Assembly: GCA_038234045.1 (NCBI GenBank)
Contig: JBBSUX010000061.1
Span: 1-14,737 of the forward strand
Reading direction: 5' to 3'
DNA: 14,737 nucleotides
Source of the DNA: JBBSUX01 sp038234045
Lineage (GTDB): Bacteria; Pseudomonadota; Gammaproteobacteria; Burkholderiales; Burkholderiaceae_C
The notes below the pieces were generated by a model. It did no database searches. It worked only from the letters and a program-made list of their open reading frames with translations, and was not told where the DNA came from. Position numbers and translations under genes: made by a program. Of the stretch, positions 1 through 7,205 are shown piece by piece (the stretch's first letter is position 1; each line of letters begins with the position of its first letter).

Positions 1-657
1 AAGGTAGGTGATCGGAAAGGAAGGATCGAGCCCCAGCATTTCTATCCCTAGTGCGCCGCCGAGTCCTGCCAGCGCAGAACCCAGGGCAAAGGTCGCCACG
101 AAAACCCGATCGACGTCTATGCCCAGGCCGCGCGCTACACGCGGGTTATCTACGGCGGCGCGGAGCTGGGCACCAAAGCGCGTGCCCGACACCAGCCATT
201 GAAGGCCGAGCGCCATCACCAGACCGATGGCAATCAGGAACAGGCGGTAAACACCCATGTCGAGGCCCGGAAGATGTACCTGACCCCGCAGCATTGAGGG
301 CAGTTGAAGCGGCTGCTGCTGGGAGCCGAAGAAATAGTTGGCCCCAGACATTGCGACGAACACCAGACCGATCGAGAACAGCACCTGATCGAGCGGTGAG
401 GCGCCATAAAGACGGCGATACAACGTTCGCTCCAGCAGCACCCCGACCAACCCCGAGATCAGCGCCACGAGCGGTAGCGCCAACAAAAAAGGCACGCCGA
501 AACGGCTCAGCAGGATCACGCAGACGTATCCGCCCACCATCGCAAAGGCGCCGTGTGCCAGGTTGACAAAATTCATCAACCCCAGCGTGATTGACAGGCC
601 GACGCTGATGAGAAACAGCAGCATGCCCGCAGCGATGCCATCAAATAGAACAGTCAT
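1..657 (-). CDS. livH: Branched-chain amino acid-type ABC transporter permease (LivH family), partial
   Basis: This is an inner-membrane permease of the LivH family, one of two permease subunits that move branched-chain amino acids or related carboxylates from the periplasmic binding protein into the cell. Reading from the ATG at 657, 219 codons are open to the left edge. The family is usually about 290 residues, so roughly 70 C-terminal residues lie outside the window. The protein starts MTVLFDGIAAGMLLFLISVG and then shows the family-typical LGLMNFVNLAHGAFAMVGGY segment and a run of hydrophobic helices. Near the edge, GTRFGAQLRAAVDNPRVARG matches the cytoplasmic loop of LivH proteins. It follows the binding-protein gene by 30 bases on the same strand, so the two are probably co-transcribed; livM, livG and livF may follow outside the window. 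The family call is solid, but the substrate cannot be read from the sequence. Confidence 0.92.
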   Translation of the reverse strand, partial: MTVLFDGIAAGMLLFLISVGLSITLGLMNFVNLAHGAFAMVGGYVCVILLSRFGVPFLLALPLVALISGLVGVLLERTLYRRLYGASPLDQVLFSIGLVFVAMSGANYFFGSQQQPLQLPSMLRGQVHLPGLDMGVYRLFLIAIGLVMALGLQWLVSGTRFGAQLRAAVDNPRVARGLGIDVDRVFVATFALGSALAGLGGALGIEMLGLDPSFPITYL

Positions 658-687
658 GATGACTCGCCAACGTCGGAAATGACCCGC

Positions 688-1857
688 TTACTCTTTGCCA
701 GGATCCTTGAAGTTCGGCGTTTCGGCGAATTCGACGTTCTGCAACTTGCCGTCGACCTTTTCGACCTTGCGAATGTAGATTGTCTGAACCACGTCACGTG
801 TTTCGGGGTCGATCATCATCGGCCCGCGTGGGCTGATCCAATGCATTCCTTTGGCAGCGGCCACAAACTTCTCGGCATCGGCGTCTCCGCCGGTTTTCTT
901 CAGGACCTCGTCAATCAGGTGCATTCCGTCGTAGCCGCCCACCGCCATGAAGTTGGGGCGGTCGTTTGGATATGCCTTGGCGTAGGCCGCGGTGAAGGCC
1001 TTGTTCTCAGGGGAAGGATGTACTTCCGAATAATGGAAGGAGGTCACCAGACCGAGTGCGGGATCGCCGAGGGCCCCGAGGATGTCTTCTTCGGTAAGGT
1101 CGCCAGTTGCGATCAGCTTGATACCCGACTTGGCCAGGCCGCGCTCAGAGAAGCCTTTCATGAAAGCCACAGTGCCGGCACCGGGCGGCAAGAACAGAAA
1201 CACCGCGTCTGGCTTGGCGTCCTTGATGCGCTGCAGGAACGGACCGTAATCCGTATTGCTTACCGGCACCCGGACTTCATCAACTATCTTGCCCCCCGCA
1301 GCGGTGAAGGTCTTCTTGAACTGAGCGCCGGCGTCGTAACCTGGCCCGTAATCGGCGATCAGAATGAAGACGCTCCTGATGTCATTCTTGGCGGCCCATG
1401 TAGCCATCGGTGCCGTTACCTGCGGCAGCGTCATCGAAGTACGCACGATGTACGGCGATTTGGTGGTGATTGCCGAAGTTGCAGCATTCATCACCACCAT
1501 GGGTTTCTTGGCTTCTGTAGCTAAAGGTGCAACGGCAAAAGCAGATGGCGTCAACCCGAACCCGGCCAGGATGTCGACCTTGTCCTTGATCACGAGTTCT
1601 TGCGCCATGCGTTTGCTGACGTCTCCTGAAGTTCCAGGACTGTCGTCCTTCACGACCAGTTCGACCTTTCGATCGCCAAACATGTCGTTGTGCTCAGCCA
1701 CGTAAAGCTTCACCCCGTGCTCGATCTGCTTGCCGTAGGCGGCAAAAGGGCCAGACATCGGAAGAACCAGCCCGATCTTGAGCGGGGGAGCTGCGTGGGA
1801 AACGCCGGCGAAAGCGGCCGCAATAGTGAACCCAAGTAGGTGCTTGGCAAAAGTCAT
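688..1857 (-). CDS. Branched-chain amino acid-type ABC transporter periplasmic substrate-binding protein
   Basis: This is a periplasmic binding protein of the LivJ/LivK family (Peripla_BP_6 type I fold) that delivers ligand to the LivH-type permease encoded just downstream. The 389-residue protein starts with a signal peptide (MTFAKHLLGFTIAAAFAGVSHA, likely cut near residue 22). It continues with the family's opening strand PPLKIGLVLPMSGPFAAYG and later VDILAGFGLTPSAFAVAPLA and ADYGPGYD. The open frame extends upstream to 1965, but I chose the ATG at 1857 because it places the signal peptide at the N-terminus and has a GGAG ribosome site 8 bases before it. The upstream 36 residues are polar and unlike a signal peptide. 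Paralogues of this family in Burkholderiales bind amino acids, aromatic acids or amides, so the ligand is unknown. The length is normal and I see no frameshift. Confidence 0.93.
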   Translation of the reverse strand: MTFAKHLLGFTIAAAFAGVSHAAPPLKIGLVLPMSGPFAAYGKQIEHGVKLYVAEHNDMFGDRKVELVVKDDSPGTSGDVSKRMAQELVIKDKVDILAGFGLTPSAFAVAPLATEAKKPMVVMNAATSAITTKSPYIVRTSMTLPQVTAPMATWAAKNDIRSVFILIADYGPGYDAGAQFKKTFTAAGGKIVDEVRVPVSNTDYGPFLQRIKDAKPDAVFLFLPPGAGTVAFMKGFSERGLAKSGIKLIATGDLTEEDILGALGDPALGLVTSFHYSEVHPSPENKAFTAAYAKAYPNDRPNFMAVGGYDGMHLIDEVLKKTGGDADAEKFVAAAKGMHWISPRGPMMIDPETRDVVQTIYIRKVEKVDGKLQNVEFAETPNFKDPGKE

Positions 1858-1865
1858 TGGTTTGT

Positions 1866-1870
1866 CTCCG
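1866..1870 (-). promoter_or_regulatory. Shine-Dalgarno site of the binding-protein gene
   Basis: On the minus strand CGGAG lies 8 bases before the ATG at 1857. It supports that start over the longer frame beginning at 1965. Confidence 0.65.
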
Positions 1871-1905
1871 TTGAATAAAAAGGCGTTCTTTTCGACGTCG
1901 CCCAC

Positions 1906-1922
1906 CAGCCGTCTGACGGCTG
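1906..1922. repeat. Perfect inverted repeat in the leader of the Liv-type operon
   Basis: CAGCCGT and ACGGCTG form a 7-base-pair stem around a 3-base loop, 48 bases upstream of the binding-protein start. No T-run follows on either strand, so a simple rho-independent terminator is unlikely. It could be a small operator or an mRNA leader hairpin; the sequence alone does not decide. Confidence 0.5.
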
Positions 1923-2205
1923 CATCCATTGTGCAAGAACAGTGGGTTGATCTTGCTCCTAGCAATCCCTAGCGCAGGGCTGGCAGCCCGAATGATTTAC
2001 TAAGGGACTGAGCAACCCGGGCGAGACGCTGACTTGCCTTGAGGCCTGCACGTCATCGAAAGTTTTGTCAGCGAGGAAGATGCAGTCTCCGGGGAAACAG
2101 TCGGCGATGACTTGGGACCGACGGTCTAACGATCACTTTCTTGTCAGATCAAGGATCGAATCACACTTTCCTCTGAGGCAGGTATGCGCAACTTTCGGGT
2201 GCTTT

Positions 2206-2241
2206 GGCCGTATAAATCGTAGATTTGTAAGATCTACGGCC
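2206..2241. repeat. AT-rich inverted repeat with two alternative stems
   Basis: GGCCGTA at 2206-2212 pairs with TACGGCC at 2235-2241. Alternatively CGTAGAT at 2218-2224 pairs with ATCTACG at 2232-2238 around a 7-base loop. The two stems share the right arm and cannot form together. The element sits in the gene-free stretch, just upstream of the orphan frame at 2252. Confidence 0.5.
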
Positions 2242-2251
2242 AATGGACTAG

Positions 2252-2410
2252 CTCCCGGTTTCCGAAAACGCTACCCGGCAGCTCATCAAACCGGTGACGG
2301 TCTTCGACGAGCTCCGGCGCGTACAAGCCCAGGTGCGTCGGCACGCGGGCCGCGCTTCGAAGCCTATCGTCTATCGGGTTATCGAAATGCCGCTTATTGG
2401 GTCAGGATGA
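2252..2410 (+). pseudogene. Possible 3' remnant of an unidentified gene, convergent with serB
   Basis: A 52-codon frame with no start codon runs from just after an in-frame TAG (2249-2251) to a TGA at 2408-2410. Its codons mostly end in G or C, as in the neighbouring genes, and it encodes a charged sequence containing KPVTVFDELRRVQAQVRRH and KPIVYRVIEMPLIGSG. That looks more like real protein than the shadow frames around it. I do not recognise the family. It lacks an upstream part in frame, so if it was ever a gene it is now a C-terminal fragment. Its last 9 bases overlap the end of serB on the opposite strand. It may equally be a chance open frame. Confidence 0.3.
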
Positions 2411-3115
2411 CACTTCTAATATCTCGAGCAATCGGTCCATACCGCCTTGGTCAATAGCCAAATGGGCGCGTGCGCGAACGACGGGCTTGGCACGATAGGT
2501 CACGGAGAGCCCTGCCGCGAGGAGCATTGGCACATCGTTCGCGCCATCGCCCACAGCAATCGCTTGTGTGTGTGAGATTCCCATCTGCGCACACACCTTT
2601 AGTAGACTGTGTTTTTTCTCATCGCCATCCACAAAGTCTCTTTCTGGCTGCGGGAACACGCGCCCTGTCACCCGGTCATCTTCTATCTCCAATACGTTGG
2701 CACGTGATTCGTCAAGAGCCAACATTTCCTGCACTCGGTCGGCAAAGCATGTGAACCCGCTGGTGATCAGCACGAAGCGCAGTCCCTGCGTCTTGCAGGC
2801 TTCAACTAAACGCATAGCGCCTGGGTTAAGGCGCAGGCGTTGCTCGCAAACTTGGTGAATGACCTGCTTCGGCAAACCTGCAAGCAGCGCTGCACGCAGA
2901 CGCAGGCTCTTCGTAAAGTCCGGCAATACACCGCGCATGGCCGCCTCAGTCACCGCCTGAATGTGTTCGCGGCAGCCTGCTATCTCAGCCAGCTCATCCA
3001 GGGTCTCAATGGTGATCAAGGTTGAATCCATATCAAACGCAATCAGACGATAGTCTTGCAGACGAAGGCGCTGTATTTTGCGGAGCAGCTGTATGCCAGG
3101 CGTGATCTGCATCAT
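2402..3115 (-). CDS. serB: Phosphoserine phosphatase (HAD superfamily)
   Basis: SerB hydrolyses O-phospho-L-serine to serine and phosphate, the last step of serine synthesis, in the cytoplasm. The 237-residue protein carries the HAD motifs in order. Motif I is FDMDST at 27-32, with the nucleophile Asp28 and the acid/base Asp30. The SerB-type Glu37 follows, in 'TIETLDELAE'. Motif II is ITSGFT at 117-122, with Ser119. The motif III lysine is in 'DEKKHS' near 167-168, and motif IV is GDGANDVPML at 189-198, with Asp190 and Asp194. The length fits the short SerB form without the N-terminal ACT-like region. There is no clear Shine-Dalgarno before the ATG at 3115, and a second ATG follows at once. 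It is divergent from the ABC importer operon across 203 bases, which must hold both promoters. A close HAD relative acting on another phosphomonoester cannot be excluded. Confidence 0.88.
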   Translation of the reverse strand: MMQITPGIQLLRKIQRLRLQDYRLIAFDMDSTLITIETLDELAEIAGCREHIQAVTEAAMRGVLPDFTKSLRLRAALLAGLPKQVIHQVCEQRLRLNPGAMRLVEACKTQGLRFVLITSGFTCFADRVQEMLALDESRANVLEIEDDRVTGRVFPQPERDFVDGDEKKHSLLKVCAQMGISHTQAIAVGDGANDVPMLLAAGLSVTYRAKPVVRARAHLAIDQGGMDRLLEILEVSS

Positions 3116-3318
3116 GGAATGCTTGTCAAAAACTCAAAGAAAGCAGACAGCTGCGCGCTCCACACGGGAAGCTCTCGCGGCATTCACAGTTACCCCGCTA
3201 CTGCCTACTGCAGGACGTGAGGAAACGACCCAAAATCAAACCTAGTCACCATGAAAACCCCCCTGGGCGAATGCGGCGTCGGTATCTACGATCGGTCAAC
3301 AGAAATTTCTAATACTTC

Positions 3319-4398
3319 ATGGCATCCATCTCAATTGACGGCATCGTCAAAAATTTCACCGGGCAAACTGTGCTGCGCGATCTTTCGCTGCATATTCCCG
3401 ACGGCGCTTTCTACACCTTGCTTGGCCCCAGCGGTTGCGGAAAAACCACGCTGCTCCGCTGCATTGCGGGGTTTTATGAACCTGACGCTGGGCGCATTTT
3501 GTTTGACCAGGATGACGTGACCCGCGTGTCCACGCACCACCGCGACATCGGCATGGTGTTTCAGGATTACGCTTTGTTCCCCGACAAAACTGCTTTTGAC
3601 AACGTGGCCTATGGCTTGCGCGCGCGCAAAGTGGCCAAGCCCGAGGCGCAGCGCCGCGTGGGCGAGGCGTTAGAAAAAGTGGGCCTTTCGGCACTGGCCG
3701 ACCGCTACCCCGCGCAAATGAGCGGCGGCCAGCGCCAACGCGTAGCACTGGCTCGTGCGCTGGTAATTCGCCCACGTGTGCTGCTCATGGATGAACCACT
3801 CTCCAACCTTGACGCCAAAATGCGCCTGCAAATGCGCGACGTGATTTTGGTTTTGGTGCGTGAGGCGGCCATCACCACAGTTTTTGTCACCCACGACCAA
3901 GAAGAAGCGCTGGCCATGTCCGACCGCATTGCCATCATGGACCGCGGCTCCATTGCGCAGTTGGGCACGCCCGAGGAGTTGTACGGCACGCCCGTGAACG
4001 CTTATGTGGCCGACTTTATTGGCTCCGCCAACGTAATTCCCGTGACTGCGCAGCGCATGGATGGCAGCGACGGCAACGCAGCGCAGGTGCACTTCCAACT
4101 CGGCGGGCAAACACTTCTTGGCGCGCTTGGCAGCGCGCAATTGGGTGCCAACGCCGTGCTCATTGCGCGCCCCGAAGATTTGAAGTTGCAGCCCGCAACG
4201 CTATCGGTGTCCGGCGCGTTGCCTGGCACGGTGCTACGCCGCCTGTACCTGGGTTTTAAAACGGCCTACGCTATCCAGCTCCAAGACGGCCCCGAACTCC
4301 GCGTGGAACAGCATGCGGGCACAGCTGCGGCAAACTTCCAAATTGGCGACCCCGTGCAGGTGCTGTTGCCTTCCGGCAGCCGCGTCGTGAGCGCCTAA
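3319..4398 (+). CDS. ABC importer ATP-binding protein (Fe3+/phosphonate/sugar-phosphate family)
   Basis: This is the cytoplasmic ATPase of the importer formed with the next two genes. All nucleotide-binding motifs are intact in the 359 residues: Walker A GPSGCGKT at 36-43, Q-loop Gln82, signature SGGQR at 135-139, Walker B VLLMDEP at 154-160, and the switch His192 in THDQEE. The D-loop SNLDAK follows Walker B. From about residue 235 a C-terminal TOBE-type domain follows (IARPEDLKL, then the LYLGFKTAYAIQL strand), as in FbpC, PotA and PhnT-like proteins. The start at 3319 is the first in-frame ATG that gives a normal N-terminus, but no good Shine-Dalgarno precedes it. The permease gene begins 16 bases after its stop, indicating an operon. 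The substrate is not set by this subunit. Confidence 0.93.
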   Translation: MASISIDGIVKNFTGQTVLRDLSLHIPDGAFYTLLGPSGCGKTTLLRCIAGFYEPDAGRILFDQDDVTRVSTHHRDIGMVFQDYALFPDKTAFDNVAYGLRARKVAKPEAQRRVGEALEKVGLSALADRYPAQMSGGQRQRVALARALVIRPRVLLMDEPLSNLDAKMRLQMRDVILVLVREAAITTVFVTHDQEEALAMSDRIAIMDRGSIAQLGTPEELYGTPVNAYVADFIGSANVIPVTAQRMDGSDGNAAQVHFQLGGQTLLGALGSAQLGANAVLIARPEDLKLQPATLSVSGALPGTVLRRLYLGFKTAYAIQLQDGPELRVEQHAGTAAANFQIGDPVQVLLPSGSRVVSA

Positions 4399-4414
4399 GC
4401 GCAAGAGCCCAACC

Positions 4415-6061
4415 ATGAAAATCAACTGGTGGCCTTGGGGCGTGCTAACGCTGGTGTGCTTGGCCTTGCTCTGCTTCTTTGTGCTCTATCCGCTGGGCGT
4501 GCTTTTCAGCAATAGCGTGGTTGATGAATCCGGCGGATATTCGCTCGCAGCTTTCAATGCGCTGTTGCACAACAGCCAGTACGTGCAGGCTTTCCGAAAC
4601 AGCTTGGTGTTGGGCGTTACGGTGACAACCTTCGCCGTGCTGATAGGCGTTCCGTTTGCGTACGTGGTGGCGCGCTACGAATTTCCGCTGAAAAACGTGG
4701 TGGCAGTGCTTCCCATCATGACTATCGTGATTCCGGAAATCATCGTCGGCCAGTCGTGGCTGCTCATGCTGGGCAACAACGGCATCGTGACCAATTTTTT
4801 CACCAGCACAGGCATTGAGCTGCCATCGTTTTACGGCTGGACCGGCCTTATTTTCTCGATGACGCTGGTCTACTACACCTATATCTACCTGGGTGTGCTG
4901 GCGGCGCTGCGCGGCTTTGATGGCCAATTGGAAGAAGCCGGGTTGAGCCTGGGCACTTCGCCGTTCGTCACCAGGATGCGCGTGCTGGTGCCCGTCATGC
5001 TGCCCGCAGTGTTGGTTAACGCGCTGGTGGTGTTCACGCTGGTGGTGGGCAACTTCGCAATCTCCATGTTGCTGGGCAGCCGCGTGCCCCTGCTTTCGGT
5101 CATTACCTACAACACCTTTGTGAGCGAGATGGGCGGCAACCCGGCGCTGCAAAGCGCCATGTCAGTGGTGTCGATTGGCATCGTGGCCATCGTGTTGTAT
5201 TTTCAAAAGCGGGTGGTAGAGCGCAAGGTCTACACCATGACCCAAGGCCGCGCGCCCACGCCAGTGCGCGTGCGCTCAGGCTCGTCGTTTTTGTTTACCA
5301 GCGCGATGGGCATTGTGGTGTTGGCATCCATGCTGCCTTTGATCGCCGTTTTTGTGGGCGCCTTCACTGAAACCAGTGGGCCTGTAATGCGCTGGGGGAG
5401 CTGGTCGTTGGACAGCCTGCAGCGCGCCATCCAGGGCGCGCCTGAGCCCATCATCAACTCGCTCAAATTTGCGTCCATGGCCACCGTCACCGGCGTGGTG
5501 TTTGCGGTGTTGGTGAGTTTTCTCACCATCAAAAAGCGCACTCCCATGACGCAGGTGCTGGATTACGTGGTGGTTCTGCCACTCACCATTTCGGGCACTG
5601 TGCTGGGTATTGCGTTGGTGCAAACCTTTAACACCGGCTGGCTTGTTTTGGCGGGCTCGTCGGGCATCATGGTGTTGGCCTACACGGTGCGCCGCTTGCC
5701 GTTTGCGGTGCGCAATGCATCGTCCACACTGTTCAACATTCCTGACTCAATCGAAGAGGCGTCTATTAGTTTGGGCGTATCGCCGCTGATGACATTTTTC
5801 AAAATCATTTTGCCCGCCATGAAGGCGTCGCTCGCGTCGGCCGCCATCTTGATGTGGGTGACCACCATCTCTGAATTGTCGGCCTCCATCGTGGTGTACA
5901 GCGGCGGCCTTGAAACCATGCCTATTGCGATTTTTAGGCAAGTAGATGGCGGGCGGCTGGGCTTGGCATCGGCCTACGGCGCGGCGTTGGTAACTGTAAT
6001 TTTGGTGCCCATCGTGGTGGCCATCAAGGTATTCCGCATTAATCTGTTTTCGACCAAGTAA
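4415..6061 (+). CDS. ABC importer permease, two fused membrane domains (FbpB/PhnU-PhnV-like)
   Basis: This 548-residue inner-membrane protein carries two BPD_transp_1 domains in one chain, so one polypeptide supplies the whole transmembrane channel. Each half has the cytoplasmic EAA loop that docks onto the ATPase: EEAGLSLGTSPFVTRMRVLV in the region 173-196, and EEASISLGVSP in the region 447-468. Hydrophobic segments recur through both halves, about 12 in all. A polar linker around residues 265-290 (KRVVERKVYTMTQGRAPTPV) separates the halves. This fused layout is typical of ferric-iron (FbpB/SfuB) permeases and their phosphonate and sugar-phosphate relatives. The gene is followed after 24 bases by the binding-protein gene. 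The architecture is clear; the substrate is not. Confidence 0.93.
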   Translation: MKINWWPWGVLTLVCLALLCFFVLYPLGVLFSNSVVDESGGYSLAAFNALLHNSQYVQAFRNSLVLGVTVTTFAVLIGVPFAYVVARYEFPLKNVVAVLPIMTIVIPEIIVGQSWLLMLGNNGIVTNFFTSTGIELPSFYGWTGLIFSMTLVYYTYIYLGVLAALRGFDGQLEEAGLSLGTSPFVTRMRVLVPVMLPAVLVNALVVFTLVVGNFAISMLLGSRVPLLSVITYNTFVSEMGGNPALQSAMSVVSIGIVAIVLYFQKRVVERKVYTMTQGRAPTPVRVRSGSSFLFTSAMGIVVLASMLPLIAVFVGAFTETSGPVMRWGSWSLDSLQRAIQGAPEPIINSLKFASMATVTGVVFAVLVSFLTIKKRTPMTQVLDYVVVLPLTISGTVLGIALVQTFNTGWLVLAGSSGIMVLAYTVRRLPFAVRNASSTLFNIPDSIEEASISLGVSPLMTFFKIILPAMKASLASAAILMWVTTISELSASIVVYSGGLETMPIAIFRQVDGGRLGLASAYGAALVTVILVPIVVAIKVFRINLFSTK

Positions 6062-6085
6062 GTTTGTACAACCTGAGAGGGAATC

Positions 6086-7069
6086 ATGAAAATCAGAGCA
6101 ATCTTGCAATGCACACTGGCCGCTGTCGGCCTCGTGACCAGCATGGCGCAAGCACAAACCGTGGTGCTGTACTCATCCAACAACACAGAAACCATTGAAA
6201 CCGCGCTCAACGTGGTCAAACAAAAGTCGCCTTCACTCAACGTGCAGCAGGTGACCGGCGGCACAGGTTCGCTGATGAAGCGTATTCAGGCCGAAGCTAA
6301 AAATCCCCGGGGCGATGTGTTGTGGAGCGGCGGTTTTGGCACGCTGGGTGCTTACCAAGAGTTTCTGGAGCCCTACAAATCGCCCGATATTGCCGCCATT
6401 CCCGCCGAGTTCCGCGGCCCCAATAACCTGTGGGTCGGCACCAACTTGCACGTCATGGTGCTCATGGTCAACGAGCGCCAGCTTAAAGGCCTGCCCGTTC
6501 CCACCACTTGGTCTGACCTGATGAAGCCCGAGTGGAAAGGCAAGTTCGCCATTACCGACCCCAGCAAAAGCGCCACCGCTTACATGCTGACGTACGGCCT
6601 GCTAAAGCAGTTCGGCAAAGATGGGCTGGAAAAAATTGCCGCCAATGCCGTGGTCACGTCGTCATCCGGCTCCACGTACAAAGGCGTGGCTTCAGGCGAA
6701 TTCCCCGTGGGTCTCACCATTGAATACGCCGCGCAAGAATACGTGGCGGGCGGCCAAAAAGAGATCAAACTGGTCTACCCCAGCGAAGGCAGCTACTTGG
6801 CCCCCGAAGGTATGTTTATTGTAAAAGGCGCCAAAAACATGGAGGCGGCCAAGATTCTCTACAACGGCCTCATGAGCAAAGAAGTGCAGCAGGCCCTGCT
6901 GGTAAAAAACTTCCGCCGCCCCACCCGCACGGACATCCCGGTATCCAAGCTCACCACCTTGCCTGACCTGAAGTCAATCAAGATTTTTCCGCTCGACCAA
7001 GCCAAGGCTTCCGAGGGATACGAGCAACTCGTTGCTTTGTGGAATATTGCGGTTAATAAGGGGCGTTGA
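6086..7069 (+). CDS. Periplasmic binding protein, Fe3+/2-aminoethylphosphonate/sugar-phosphate importer family
   Basis: This is the periplasmic ligand-binding subunit of the importer, a type II binding fold of the FbpA/AfuA/PhnS group. The 327 residues start with a signal peptide (MKIRAILQCTLAAVGLVTSMAQAQ, cut near residue 24), then TVVLYSSNNTETIETAL, the family's first strand and helix. Characteristic stretches include TGGTGSLMKRIQAEAKNPRGD, LWVGTNLHVMVLMVNE and VYPSEGSYLAPEGMFIVKGA. The GAGAGGGA ribosome site stands close before the ATG. Classical ferric-binding proteins use two adjacent tyrosines; the corresponding region here (VGLTIEYAAQEYVAGG) has none, which argues against simple Fe3+ binding and leaves phosphonates or phosphate esters as alternatives. 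No terminator is evident after the stop. The gene is convergent with gyrB. Confidence 0.9.
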   Translation: MKIRAILQCTLAAVGLVTSMAQAQTVVLYSSNNTETIETALNVVKQKSPSLNVQQVTGGTGSLMKRIQAEAKNPRGDVLWSGGFGTLGAYQEFLEPYKSPDIAAIPAEFRGPNNLWVGTNLHVMVLMVNERQLKGLPVPTTWSDLMKPEWKGKFAITDPSKSATAYMLTYGLLKQFGKDGLEKIAANAVVTSSSGSTYKGVASGEFPVGLTIEYAAQEYVAGGQKEIKLVYPSEGSYLAPEGMFIVKGAKNMEAAKILYNGLMSKEVQQALLVKNFRRPTRTDIPVSKLTTLPDLKSIKIFPLDQAKASEGYEQLVALWNIAVNKGR

Positions 7070-7205
7070 GGGACTTGCCTGCCCGGCACGACAATATCTA
7101 AGACGTTCGTTTGATCACAATTTTGCCAAACTTCAAAGTTGGGATGTCCACGCACTTTATCGGAGGTGAGGGCAATGCAATTACAAGAATTTCGCTAGCC
7201 AAGTC

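Larger units (their letters stand above)
1858..2401. other. 544-base intergenic region without an intact gene
   Basis: This lies between the 5' end of the Liv-type binding-protein gene and the 3' end of serB, so it must hold the promoter of the liv genes. I see two inverted repeats (1906-1922 and 2206-2241) and an orphan reading frame near its right end (2252-2410). A longer plus-strand frame at 2065-2457 translates to an Arg/Ala-rich sequence with no recognisable domain and is read here as spurious. No clear sigma-70 promoter pair stood out, and no IS ends or transposase motifs were recognised. Confidence 0.6.

Noticed and set aside
679..1524. 281-residue open frame antisense to the Liv-type binding-protein gene
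   Set aside because: It lies wholly opposite a clear gene with a signal peptide and family motifs; it is a high-GC shadow.
1857..1965. Longer start for the Liv-type binding protein (425 residues)
   Set aside because: The added 36 residues hide the signal peptide, and the internal ATG has the ribosome site.
2065..2457. 130-residue plus-strand open frame over the gene-free region and the serB end
   Set aside because: Arg/Ala-rich translation with no domain; it overlaps serB by 56 bases antisense, and the residue use looks like a shadow frame.
3251..3520. 89-residue frame overlapping the start of the ABC ATPase gene
   Set aside because: It is out of frame with a gene whose nucleotide-binding motifs are all intact.
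4445..5152. 235-residue His/Gln-rich open frame antisense to the permease gene
   Set aside because: The His/Gln richness arises from reading the Val/Leu-rich membrane-protein codons in reverse; no independent start signal.
7070..7205. Rho-independent terminator between the importer operon and gyrB
   Set aside because: Only short, imperfect stems without T-runs were found on either strand.
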